Assembly: GCA_049664225.1 (NCBI GenBank)
Contig: JBATEX010000006.1
Span: 1-64,000, forward strand
DNA: 64,000 nt
Reading direction: 5' to 3'
Origin: JAUVRX01 sp049664225
GTDB taxonomy: Bacteria; Acidobacteriota; Thermoanaerobaculia; Multivoradales; JAHEKO01
Translations under genes and position numbers: made by a program
Part shown: in pieces, positions 10,018-17,464 of the stretch
Layout: the number at the start of each line of letters is the position of its first letter
Numbering within the stretch: the stretch's first letter is position 1
Notes under the pieces: generated by a model
Told to the model about the DNA's origin: nothing
What the model saw: the letters and a program-made list of their open reading frames with translations, nothing else
Database searches by the model: none

Positions 10018-10806
10018 CTAGCTCTGGGCAGGAAGCTTCCAGCCGCATACCAGGAACAGGGCCAGGTCCACCTCGAAAACCGGGGGTTTTCGCTGGTCTT
10101 CCCCTTCCTGGATGGCCCGGCGGATCCGATGGAGACCCTGTGCCCACGCCTCATCGGACAGGGTTGCCAGTTGAGAGCTGGCCTTGCGCTGAAGAAAATA
10201 GTCTTCGAGGATCTCGCCGCCGGTGAATCGCCTCTGGATTCGCTCGACCTCGACTGTCTCGATGCCTTCGAGACCTGAAGCGGTCATCCATGTCCGCAGC
10301 TGGTCGGCGGAGGGATAGCGTTGAAGATCGAGGTCTCGGGCTTCCGGGAAGTAATCGTATAGATACCAGCGATCTCGCTGCTGATGCGGATCCAGGCCAA
10401 CGACTGCGAGAGCACCTTTGGATCGGAGCAGTCGGACCGCATCTAAGACAAAGGATGAAGGGACAGCCAGGTGGTGGATCACGTTGACACAGGAGACGAA
10501 GTCGACAGAGGAATCGCAGAAAGGGATGTTGTCACCCGACCCGCACACCAGAGCTTCCCGCCCATTGCTTGCAGGTACCCTGAGCAGCATTGCCAACGAG
10601 CGATCCAGCCCCAGGGCGATACCCGCCATCGGAGCCAACTCGGATAGCCATCTGCCTGTGCCGCAGCCGACATCCAGGATCGTCTCGGCCGCCGATTGAC
10701 TGACCCTCTCGTCGAGAGCTCGCGCGACCCCATCCAATCGATTCAGCGCGTAACGCTGATCGTAGCTCTCGGCAATCCGGTCGTAGTCGACGAATCGTCG
10801 GTTCAT
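10018..10806 (-). CDS. class I SAM-dependent methyltransferase
   Basis: 262 residues with the Rossmann methyltransferase core: motif I ILDVGCGTGRWLSEL, the acidic residue after strand 2 in ALGLDRS, CGSGDNIPF, and motif IV-like VDFVSCVNVIHHL. The N-terminal FVDYDRIAESYDQRY is typical of UbiE/Methyltransf_11 small-molecule enzymes. The C-terminal region (QRRFTGGEILEDYFLQRKA) has no feature that fixes a substrate. It lies between the secreted kinase-like gene and the TolB/TPR kinase, all on the same strand. Substrate unknown. Confidence 0.82.
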   Translation of the reverse strand: MNRRFVDYDRIAESYDQRYALNRLDGVARALDERVSQSAAETILDVGCGTGRWLSELAPMAGIALGLDRSLAMLLRVPASNGREALVCGSGDNIPFCDSSVDFVSCVNVIHHLAVPSSFVLDAVRLLRSKGALAVVGLDPHQQRDRWYLYDYFPEARDLDLQRYPSADQLRTWMTASGLEGIETVEVERIQRRFTGGEILEDYFLQRKASSQLATLSDEAWAQGLHRIRRAIQEGEDQRKPPVFEVDLALFLVCGWKLPAQS

Positions 10807-10854
10807 GGGGTTCTCGAACGACTAGGCCTGGCTGCCTCGTGCGCTGGAACCGCT

Positions 10855-11700
10855 TCAGCGGGGAGCCGAGTCGAAAAGCACGGCGTCTTCGCCTAGGCTG
10901 TCGATCTGGCTCTGGATCGCCTGCACGACGAGCTCGCGGCGCACCAGCAGCTCGTTCTGATACTGACGAAGATAGGGCCGCATGGCCTCTTTGAGTGCGG
11001 GATCGGACAAAGCCTGCAGGCGCTCCCACACCCCGCGGTCAAGTCCGGTGATCCTCTCGGGGTATTTGAGCTCTGTCTGGCCGGCGAAACTGCGGGTGTG
11101 GTCGATGAGCCAGACCTTGCCGTGTCCATCGATCAGGATGTTGCCCGGGTTTCGATCCGTGTTGGCGATCAGATTGTCGAACACCCCCATCACCTGTACC
11201 TGCTGCTCGAAGGCCGTCGGGTCCTCCGGCTCGGTTCCCTTCTCTCTGCGAGAGGCATCCGTCGTCGCGTTCTCGACCCAGATCTGAATGGAACCTCCCC
11301 CGCGCCGAACAGCAGGCGGGACGCTCTCGAGGCCAAGCAGGCGACTCAGTTGATAGGCCGCGACCTCGGAATGGCAGGAATCGACGAACCCGCCACCTGG
11401 AGAATCCTTGATCTCGTACCCCTTACGGAGGATGGCGTGCGCCTGCACGCCGCCCTTCTCCAACATCACCTTGCGTTTACTCTTGTTCGTCCCCGACGCG
11501 AGCTTCTCTTTCCACGCGATGTCGGCCGTCTCCAGGAAGTCCTCGACCTCCTCGAAGGTCTCGAACGGTAGCGGTTCTCCATCGGGATCGTAGAAAACAA
11601 CCTCTGCCTGAAGATTCGAACGCAGGCCGGCACAAGCCAGCACCAGAAACCAGAACCCCACACCGGCCCTCGAGCCGGATCTGCGATCGATCTTCTTCAT
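10855..11700 (-). CDS. secreted HipA/PI4K-like (FAM20-type) kinase-fold protein
   Basis: 281 residues; the start is set at MKKIDRRSG, preceded by a clear AAGGAG 9 bases away. Reading further upstream only translates the octamer repeat (RPLRPYALRPYAP), so the longer frame is rejected. A signal peptide ends near SNLQAEVVFYDP. The core FDNLIANTDRNPGNILI and the later KVWLIDHTRSF match the catalytic DRNxGN and metal-binding DHxxxF elements of the PI3/4-kinase/HipA/FAM20 superfamily, with an N-terminal Lys-containing segment (KRKVMLEKGGVQ). The combination of export signal and kinase core suggests an extracytoplasmic kinase or pseudokinase; substrate unknown. Confidence 0.72.
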   Translation of the reverse strand: MKKIDRRSGSRAGVGFWFLVLACAGLRSNLQAEVVFYDPDGEPLPFETFEEVEDFLETADIAWKEKLASGTNKSKRKVMLEKGGVQAHAILRKGYEIKDSPGGGFVDSCHSEVAAYQLSRLLGLESVPPAVRRGGGSIQIWVENATTDASRREKGTEPEDPTAFEQQVQVMGVFDNLIANTDRNPGNILIDGHGKVWLIDHTRSFAGQTELKYPERITGLDRGVWERLQALSDPALKEAMRPYLRQYQNELLVRRELVVQAIQSQIDSLGEDAVLFDSAPR

Positions 11701-11740
11701 TTCGAGTCTCCTTCGTTTGGCTGATCCTAACCCATGATAT

Positions 11741-11816
11741 GGGGCGTAGGGGCGTAGGGGCGTAGGGGCGTAGGGGCGTAGGGCGTAGGGGCGTAGGGGC
11801 CTAAGGGCCAAGGGGT
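11741..11816 (+). repeat. G-rich octamer tract B (GGGGCGTA)n
   Basis: Six copies of GGGGCGTA (five in a row from 11741, one at 11788), one 7-base GGGCGTA and degenerate units GGGGCCTA and AGGGCCA form a near-perfect tandem array between the stop of the 11801 gene and the start of the 10855 gene. It has at least nine G-runs on the plus strand (quadruplex-compatible) and is C-rich on the transcribed-strand RNA. The TAG stop of the upstream gene (11801-11803) lies inside it. Confidence 0.9.
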
Positions 11817-13393
11817 TCACCAATGAGGAAGGAGAAGCCCTGGGTCAGGATTGCCTCGTCGGGGTGGTCGTAGTGACTGGCATCCGGGACCTGCAGATAG
11901 AGGACGTGCTCGAAGCCGTCGTCGAGCATCTTCAGATAGGTCTTGCGGGTCTGGGCGCGATTGAAGTCGAGCTGGCCCGTGAGCAGCACGAATCGGCTCC
12001 TTGACTTCACCTGGTGCAGCTCTGATTTCGGGGGCGCTGGAAATCCTGGCGGCCAGTGAGCCCCGGGCTTGTCCGGCACCGATAGGCGCTCTGGGTAATC
12101 GCATCCAAACATCGAGAATCCGCCTTGAAAGACCTCCGAGTAGAGCATCGCCAGGCCACTGGTGACCCTCCCGCCGCCCGAGTAGCCACCGACGAATACC
12201 TGGTCGTCATCGACGGAATAGAGCTTCAAGATGTTGTGCGCCGCATCCAGAGCGAGGAGGTAGCGATACCAGCGAGCTCGGCCATTGCCGGCATTGTCGG
12301 CTCCCACCCAGATGAGGCGGTTCCTGTCGAGCGCCTGACGCATCTCAGCAGCAACGAAGCCGCCGAAAGGCGTCGGGCTGATCCACACCAGCAATCCGAA
12401 GCCGGCATCGGGAGAGTACGAAGGCGGCACGTATACCCTGAAGCTCTCGTCTTTCAGCACGTAGGCGCCCCCAGAGTGGTCGGCGGCCTCGACGTCGGCA
12501 CGATCGAGGTTCAGACGCTGTAAGAGCACCTCCAGCGACGAATGGGGGCTCTTCTCCAGGAACCGGACGCGATAGGAACCCGTTCTGCCAGCCATCGGCT
12601 CTTCAATTGGAATCTCGGGGCGTTCGGCAAGCGACGAAGTCCGAGTCTCGACCTTCGGGAGAGCAGCAGAGTACTCGTCGGCCATCTGGGTCAGCTCCGT
12701 CGGAGTTCGTACCTCAAGATCGTTCAAGAACCTCCGAGCTTCTGGGCCTCTCCCCAACTGTCCCATCAGAGTCGTGTACAGCTGATAGGAGTGCGTATCA
12801 GCCGGAGAGACCACCAGCGCCCATTGAAGGGTCCGGATCGCGCCCTCTTGATCGCCCTGCAAGTAGTGGGTTCTGGCAATCGACCTCAAGACCTCCGGCT
12901 GCGAAGACCTGGGTAGCGCTCCCAGGGCCTTCTCGTATTCCGTGCGCGCCTCGTCATAGTGACCCTGTTCCAGCAGCGTGTTGGCCTTCGCCAGCCACCA
13001 TCTGACAGAGGATGAGCTCTCAGCGAATCCGGCCGTTACTTCTTCCAGGGGACGCATCCAGACTTCGACAGGCTCCGAGTACCGTTCGGCACTCTGTACC
13101 CAGCCCTCCACAGACACGAAGCCTCGCGCCTCGATGACGAGATCCCATCGCCCTTCCGCAATGCCCCCGATCCTCCAGCGACCCTGGTTGTCGGTCTTGA
13201 CGGTCCTCGGGCCGGCGCCTGGCTGATTCACGAGCGCCAGAGCGACCTGCGCCCCTGCAATGGGATGGCCGTCGATATCCGTTACGACGCCCCGCACCAC
13301 GGCCTCGCCAGCCCAGATCTGGGCACCAGCCACCGCGAAGCACAGAACCTGGAGAATTAGGAAGGAAGAGAAACGACGCAGCGAGCGACTCAT
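11801..13393 (-). CDS. secreted carboxypeptidase-regulatory/TPR/esterase chimera
   Basis: 530 residues with a signal peptide, then a CarboxypepD_reg-like beta-sandwich (about 31-110; VVRGVVTDIDGHPIAGAQVA). Two or three TPRs follow (about 130-210; ARTEYEKALGALP), then an alpha/beta-hydrolase of the esterase-D/PHB-depolymerase type (about 290-525). The nucleophile elbow is VFVGGYSGGGRV (Ser near 405), preceded by YVPPSYSPDAGFGLLVWIS; a candidate catalytic His is in DASHYDHP. Its ATG overlaps the TGA of squalene synthase (TGATG at 13391-13395), so the two are probably translationally coupled. The last codons and stop lie in octamer tract B. Physiological ester unknown. Confidence 0.8.
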   Translation of the reverse strand: MSRSLRRFSSFLILQVLCFAVAGAQIWAGEAVVRGVVTDIDGHPIAGAQVALALVNQPGAGPRTVKTDNQGRWRIGGIAEGRWDLVIEARGFVSVEGWVQSAERYSEPVEVWMRPLEEVTAGFAESSSSVRWWLAKANTLLEQGHYDEARTEYEKALGALPRSSQPEVLRSIARTHYLQGDQEGAIRTLQWALVVSPADTHSYQLYTTLMGQLGRGPEARRFLNDLEVRTPTELTQMADEYSAALPKVETRTSSLAERPEIPIEEPMAGRTGSYRVRFLEKSPHSSLEVLLQRLNLDRADVEAADHSGGAYVLKDESFRVYVPPSYSPDAGFGLLVWISPTPFGGFVAAEMRQALDRNRLIWVGADNAGNGRARWYRYLLALDAAHNILKLYSVDDDQVFVGGYSGGGRVTSGLAMLYSEVFQGGFSMFGCDYPERLSVPDKPGAHWPPGFPAPPKSELHQVKSRSRFVLLTGQLDFNRAQTRKTYLKMLDDGFEHVLYLQVPDASHYDHPDEAILTQGFSFLIGEPLGP

Positions 13394-14391
13394 CAGGCCG
13401 TTCTTCTAGAGCTCGGGACTCGGATTGCCGGCCGGCCGGCGGCTACCGCCCCCTTCAGGCGACTGTGAATCGCCAAGACCTCCACGCGACCGATCTTCGC
13501 TCCAGGCCCGTCCTTCTCCACTTTGTCGAGAGTCGCCCAGGCCAGAGCTACAGGAAGGCCTGTAAACAGGACCAATCCATCCGGCCCTCCAGCCTGCTGA
13601 ATCGCCAAGGTGTAGTCCGTGGCCGCCTCGAGATCCTGCCGGGCCAGATCGAAAACTTCTTCTCGCTCGATGTCGTAGGGCAGGTAGTTGCGGCCTTCGA
13701 CGCTGTCATCGGCCGAGTCCTTGAGAATGTTGACCAGCTGCAGACCCTCACCGAATGCCACCGACCGCTGTCGCAGATAGTCGGCGATCGGCTCCAGAGA
13801 TGGTCGCTCCAGGAGAAACAGGTCAGTGAGCATCTCACCGACGATGCCAGCGACGATGTAGCAGTAGTCCTGCAGCTCGGGGATGCTATCCAGTCGCAAG
13901 ACACCGTCGGAACCCGTCCGCTCCACGACGGAGGCCATGCCTTCCGCAGTGCGGATCGTGTGATGGGCCACCACGCGCTGGGCCCCCGGAGTCAGCTCGA
14001 GGAAGGCTGCAATCACATCCGGTGTCCTGTCCAACAGCTCCAAATACCCTGGGTGCTCCGAAGAGGGTTTGGCTTGCCACTGACGGGACTGCTCCCGAGC
14101 GCGCTCGACGGATGGGTCTCGCAGAAGATCTCCGAAGGCCTCCAGAGCCCTGATCTGCTGCGGCTTCTCCCACAGCACACTGGCGTCTTCGAAGGTGTCG
14201 GCGATACGGAACAACAAATAGGCGATCGTAACCTCGCGCAGCGTCGGATCCGGCAGCAGCGGAATGGCGAGGGCGAAGGTGCGACTGGTCTTGACCAGGA
14301 GATCCTGCAGCAACTCGCTTTCGTTCTGGCGCTGACGGGAAGTCCGACTCTGCTCGGTCGCCACAGAGGCCTTGTCTGTCTCGCTGCTCAT
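13393..14391 (-). CDS. sqs: squalene synthase (trans-isoprenyl head-to-head synthase)
   Basis: 332 residues. Condenses two farnesyl diphosphates, probably to squalene, feeding the cyclase encoded at 25359-27377. Family marks: TSRTFALAIPLLP, the first Asp-rich motif RIADTFED, YCYIVAGIVGEMLTDLF (the YCxxVAGxVG element typical of squalene synthases), and the second Asp-rich site GEGLQLVNILKDSADD followed by GRNYLP. The DTFED form and the VAG block are closer to squalene synthase than to HpnC/HpnD. A Shine-Dalgarno sequence GAAGGATGAG precedes the ATG. It lies 83 bases after the isopentenyl phosphate kinase gene and is fused by TGATG to the downstream esterase gene. Phytoene synthase activity is the main alternative. 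Confidence 0.85.
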   Translation of the reverse strand: MSSETDKASVATEQSRTSRQRQNESELLQDLLVKTSRTFALAIPLLPDPTLREVTIAYLLFRIADTFEDASVLWEKPQQIRALEAFGDLLRDPSVERAREQSRQWQAKPSSEHPGYLELLDRTPDVIAAFLELTPGAQRVVAHHTIRTAEGMASVVERTGSDGVLRLDSIPELQDYCYIVAGIVGEMLTDLFLLERPSLEPIADYLRQRSVAFGEGLQLVNILKDSADDSVEGRNYLPYDIEREEVFDLARQDLEAATDYTLAIQQAGGPDGLVLFTGLPVALAWATLDKVEKDGPGAKIGRVEVLAIHSRLKGAVAAGRPAIRVPSSRRTA

Positions 14392-14474
14392 CTCATCCTT
14401 CTTTGCTTCTATTGCCGCTCATCCTAGCAGCCCGTGCCCGCTGCTTCAGCACCGCAGTTCCTTCCGGTCTCAGG

Positions 14475-15305
14475 TCAACGGGTGGGGAGCGACTTCGGAG
14501 CCGCAGCCAACACCCTCGTTCCCTTGGCCCAGCGACCCTTCAAGATCTGGCCCAGCACCCCGGGTTCCAGACCATTCGCAATCCAGGACTCGACTCCGAG
14601 CTCGGCGAGACTGGCCGCCGTCTCCAGGCGATGCCGCATGCCACCCGTGACGTCGGTCCCCGATGCGCCCTCGAGTCTGTCCAGAACCTCCCCAACAGCG
14701 TCGAGAGGAAGCTTCTCGATGGTCACGCCCCGGCTGTCGTAGATGCCGTCCGTCTCCCCGAGCCAGATGCTGCGTCGAACGATCACGTCACGAGCCTGGA
14801 GCCTTTCGGCAAGAGCCAGGAAGACGGCTTCGGTCGATGAGATTGAGGCTCCCAACTCGCGGTCCATGACCACGTCCCCGTGGACTACCGGCAGCATCCC
14901 CAGGCGTAGTGCATCGAGCAGAGGCGCGATCCAGAGCTCTGCGGGCACCCCGCCTGCTGAGACGAGAAAGCTCGACGGTGCCAGGGAGAAGGCGGGGACT
15001 CCGCTTCTCCGCAGAGCGCCGATGACCACTCGGTTCAGGGTCGCCGCCCGATCCTGGGTCTCCGTCACTCCCAGGAGCTTCTCCGGCGTTTCGACTCCCT
15101 CGTGGATGCCGTGCCTTGCGGCTGCCACATGACCGAAAGAACCGCTACCGTGCCCCAGAACCAGGCGCACCTCGCTCGGGTCCAGCTCTTCGAGCTCACG
15201 AGCCAAGCGCTCGATGACATCGGTTCGCGCCGTTTCCGGCCGACGTTTGTCGGTAATCAGGCTGCCACCCAGCTTGACGAGAACCACTTCCATCGCGGCG
15301 GTCAT
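14475..15305 (-). CDS. ipk: isopentenyl phosphate kinase
   Basis: 276-residue amino-acid-kinase-fold protein that would phosphorylate isopentenyl phosphate to isopentenyl diphosphate. Marks: LVKLGGSLITDK, LVLGHGSGSFGHVAA, PVVHGDVVMD, LGETDGIYD and ASGTDVTGGMRHR. The His in GSFGH corresponds to the substrate-binding His that separates isopentenyl phosphate kinases from other members of the fold. It starts 4 bases after the stop of the decarboxylase gene, so both are in one operon. In bacteria this enzyme is uncommon. With the decarboxylase next door it implies the isopentenyl phosphate branch of the mevalonate pathway. Confidence 0.88.
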   Translation of the reverse strand: MTAAMEVVLVKLGGSLITDKRRPETARTDVIERLARELEELDPSEVRLVLGHGSGSFGHVAAARHGIHEGVETPEKLLGVTETQDRAATLNRVVIGALRRSGVPAFSLAPSSFLVSAGGVPAELWIAPLLDALRLGMLPVVHGDVVMDRELGASISSTEAVFLALAERLQARDVIVRRSIWLGETDGIYDSRGVTIEKLPLDAVGEVLDRLEGASGTDVTGGMRHRLETAASLAELGVESWIANGLEPGVLGQILKGRWAKGTRVLAAAPKSLPTR

Positions 15306-15309
15306 GGCT

Positions 15310-16314
15310 TCAGCCCAGATGCTCGTCGACGATCCTGGGACCCTGTCCTACGCCGTCGTGGATCAGCGAGCTCACTTCCGGTATCGCTCCAACCTCCTCA
15401 GCTACCGCGGTCTCGGACTCCGGCGTGCAGATCATGTGCACGTTGGCACCCGCGTCCATGGTGGCGCAGACCTCGACGCCTTCCTGTCGCAGGCGGCGAA
15501 TGGCCGCCAGGACCTCGAGGGTGCCGGGCCGCCAGTAGAAGATGGGAGGGTGCGAGGACATTGCAATGAGGTGGAGGTCGATGGCCTCCTCTTCGACAGT
15601 CTGTGCAAGGGCCGAAAAGTCTCGCTCCAGAATTGCCTGGGTGACTACCTGCAGCCTGCTCGGCAGCAGCTTCTGCCTCGGCTCGAAGTAGGGGCTGGAC
15701 GGGGCGCGCTCGTGCCCCTCTCGGGAGGAGACCTCTTTGGCCTGCTCCTGAAGAACGGCAACGACATCACGCAGGTCCCAGTGTTCTGCCGGTGCCAGCT
15801 GTGTCGCATGCTCCTCTTCAGGCCCCTCTCCAGCGGGCCACTTCACGTAGCCGCCCAGTACCGATCTGGACGCTGATCCGGAGCCGCTGAGACGCGCCAG
15901 CACAGACGCCTCCTCGCCCGACACCTGCCTACCGAGGGCCGTCACAACTGCCAGCGTGAGAGCCGCGAAGCCCGATGCCGAGGAAGCCATCCCGGCTCCC
16001 ATGGGAAAGCTGTTCTCAGTGGCGACCCGAAACGAGATTTCTTCGCCAGCCCATCCACGGAGTCGCTCGAGGTGGGGCTCGACTCGCTGAGTGAACGCCT
16101 CGGTGGCTGGCGCGAGGGATCCCTCCTTCGTTCTGAGGAAGACCGCATCGCCCTCTGTGCAATCCACGATCTCGACGGTCGTGCGGGTGACACACTCCCT
16201 CAAGGTCATGGAAATGGAAGGGTTGAACGGCAGAGTCTGATTCCAGTCCCGCGTACCCCAGTATTTGATAAAGGCGATGTTCGCCGGTGCGACGACCGTG
16301 GCTTTTCCTTTCAT
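15310..16314 (-). CDS. mvaD: mevalonate-5-(di)phosphate decarboxylase family
   Basis: 334-residue GHMP-superfamily decarboxylase. The start MKGKATVV is chosen because its ATG overlaps the mevalonate kinase stop (ATGA, 16311-16314). Motifs: APANIAFIKYWGTRD, MGAGMASSASGFAALT (phosphate-binding loop), SGSGSASRSVLGGYVKW, and the catalytic Asp in CATMDAGANVH. In classical diphosphomevalonate decarboxylases the KYWG segment is usually followed by Lys (KYWGKRD); here it is Thr. With an isopentenyl phosphate kinase adjacent and no phosphomevalonate kinase in the window, the substrate is likely mevalonate 5-phosphate, giving isopentenyl phosphate. Specificity is inferred, not shown. Confidence 0.85.
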   Translation of the reverse strand: MKGKATVVAPANIAFIKYWGTRDWNQTLPFNPSISMTLRECVTRTTVEIVDCTEGDAVFLRTKEGSLAPATEAFTQRVEPHLERLRGWAGEEISFRVATENSFPMGAGMASSASGFAALTLAVVTALGRQVSGEEASVLARLSGSGSASRSVLGGYVKWPAGEGPEEEHATQLAPAEHWDLRDVVAVLQEQAKEVSSREGHERAPSSPYFEPRQKLLPSRLQVVTQAILERDFSALAQTVEEEAIDLHLIAMSSHPPIFYWRPGTLEVLAAIRRLRQEGVEVCATMDAGANVHMICTPESETAVAEEVGAIPEVSSLIHDGVGQGPRIVDEHLG

Positions 16315-17390
16315 CCGTCGACCTCGCAACTCAATCCGGGGACGCCCAGCTCCACATGCTGACGATTGTATGCCGACAAGCTCTCGAGTGATCGGCCGTC
16401 CCAGGTATCTGGCCAGCAGACGAGGAGACAGCCCGCGGCGTCGCCTGACAGGGCCCCGGCGCCGGAGATTTTGGCGGCCCCGCCAAGGGCCTCCACTTCC
16501 CGAATCGCCTCGCGCACCGGTGCAGGAACCACGCCCATGGCCTCCAAACAGGCCTCACACTCACGGATCGACGAAATCGCCCCGTCGACAACACCGGACT
16601 CGCTCTCCAGCCACTGTCGAAAATCCCGCACGCACGACTCCATTCGATCCAGCAACCTCTCGAAACCGCCTGGGTCCTCGGCAGCGCGTTGCCGCACCGC
16701 CGCCACCACATCGCCGGTCGTCTCCAACGGCTGGCCGGTGTGCAGCACCTGGATCCGCGAGCCCAGGACCTGGCCGCCTCCGACCGGCACCGTGAGAAGC
16801 TCCCCAGCAGAACTCCGTTCGGCCCACAGAAAGCCACCATGCAGTACCGTTCGGTGATCCACCCCGGATGGCATCCCATGCTGGCGGCGCTCGACCTCCA
16901 GTACGATTCGATCTACGCACTCCCGATCCACCTCTCCTTCCAGGAAGCACAGAATCCCGCCCACCAGACCGACCCCCACGGCCGCCGAGCTACCAAAACC
17001 CGAGCCGATGGGCAGGTCCGATTTCACCCGTAGCGCCATCGGCGGCAGATCGGTTCCCATCTCGACCGCCAGCTCTCCTAAAGCGAGCGTGACGAGGTGC
17101 GCCGGGTCGGGATCCCGCAGCGTCTGAAAGCTCTCGGCTGTCGGGCTCTCTGAGTAGGCTTGCCAGCGGGTTCGAGCGTCGATCGCCTCTTGCCTCAGCT
17201 CGGTCCAGCCGGCCCACAACTCCCGATCCAGGTCTGGAAGGTCCACGAAAATACCTTCGCTGTTACCAGTGACCTCGATCCGGGTTCGAGGTGCGACGGC
17301 CGCGACCAGCGCCGGTCGCCCATAGACTGCCGCGTGCTCACCCATGAGAATGAGCTTGCCTGGGGAGGTGGCCAGAACATGTCGCTGCAT
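16311..17390 (-). CDS. mvk: mevalonate kinase
   Basis: 359-residue GHMP kinase that would phosphorylate mevalonate to mevalonate 5-phosphate. Motif 1 SPGKLILMGEHAAVYGRPAL carries the MGEHAAVYG signature, motif 2 is LPIGSGFGSSAAVGVG, a catalytic Asp lies in GMPSGVDHRTVLHGG, and motif 3 is AAKISGAGALSGDAAG. These match mevalonate kinase better than phosphomevalonate kinase, although GHMP members are hard to separate by eye. Its stop overlaps the decarboxylase start by 4 bases. A 74-base gap separates it from the HMG-CoA reductase gene upstream. Confidence 0.85.
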   Translation of the reverse strand: MQRHVLATSPGKLILMGEHAAVYGRPALVAAVAPRTRIEVTGNSEGIFVDLPDLDRELWAGWTELRQEAIDARTRWQAYSESPTAESFQTLRDPDPAHLVTLALGELAVEMGTDLPPMALRVKSDLPIGSGFGSSAAVGVGLVGGILCFLEGEVDRECVDRIVLEVERRQHGMPSGVDHRTVLHGGFLWAERSSAGELLTVPVGGGQVLGSRIQVLHTGQPLETTGDVVAAVRQRAAEDPGGFERLLDRMESCVRDFRQWLESESGVVDGAISSIRECEACLEAMGVVPAPVREAIREVEALGGAAKISGAGALSGDAAGCLLVCWPDTWDGRSLESLSAYNRQHVELGVPGLSCEVDG

Positions 17391-17464
17391 CAGGAAGGCC
17401 CCATCTGGGTCAGAACCACTCAGGAAGGCGATGGGCGGCTCTCCTCAGGGCTGGGCGGCGATAT

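Noticed and set aside
5549..10147. Reading the kinase gene as one uninterrupted 1532-codon frame starting at 10147
   Set aside because: The first 90 or so codons of that frame do not resemble a kinase, and they overlap the 3' end of the methyltransferase gene. The true N-lobe is in another frame starting at 9999.
11741..11816. CRISPR array
   Set aside because: The units are 8-base tandem repeats without unique spacers.
11701..11823. N-terminal extension of the kinase-fold gene through the octamer array
   Set aside because: It only translates the repeat (RPLRPYALRPYAP). A strong ribosome-binding site and signal peptide mark the start at 11700.
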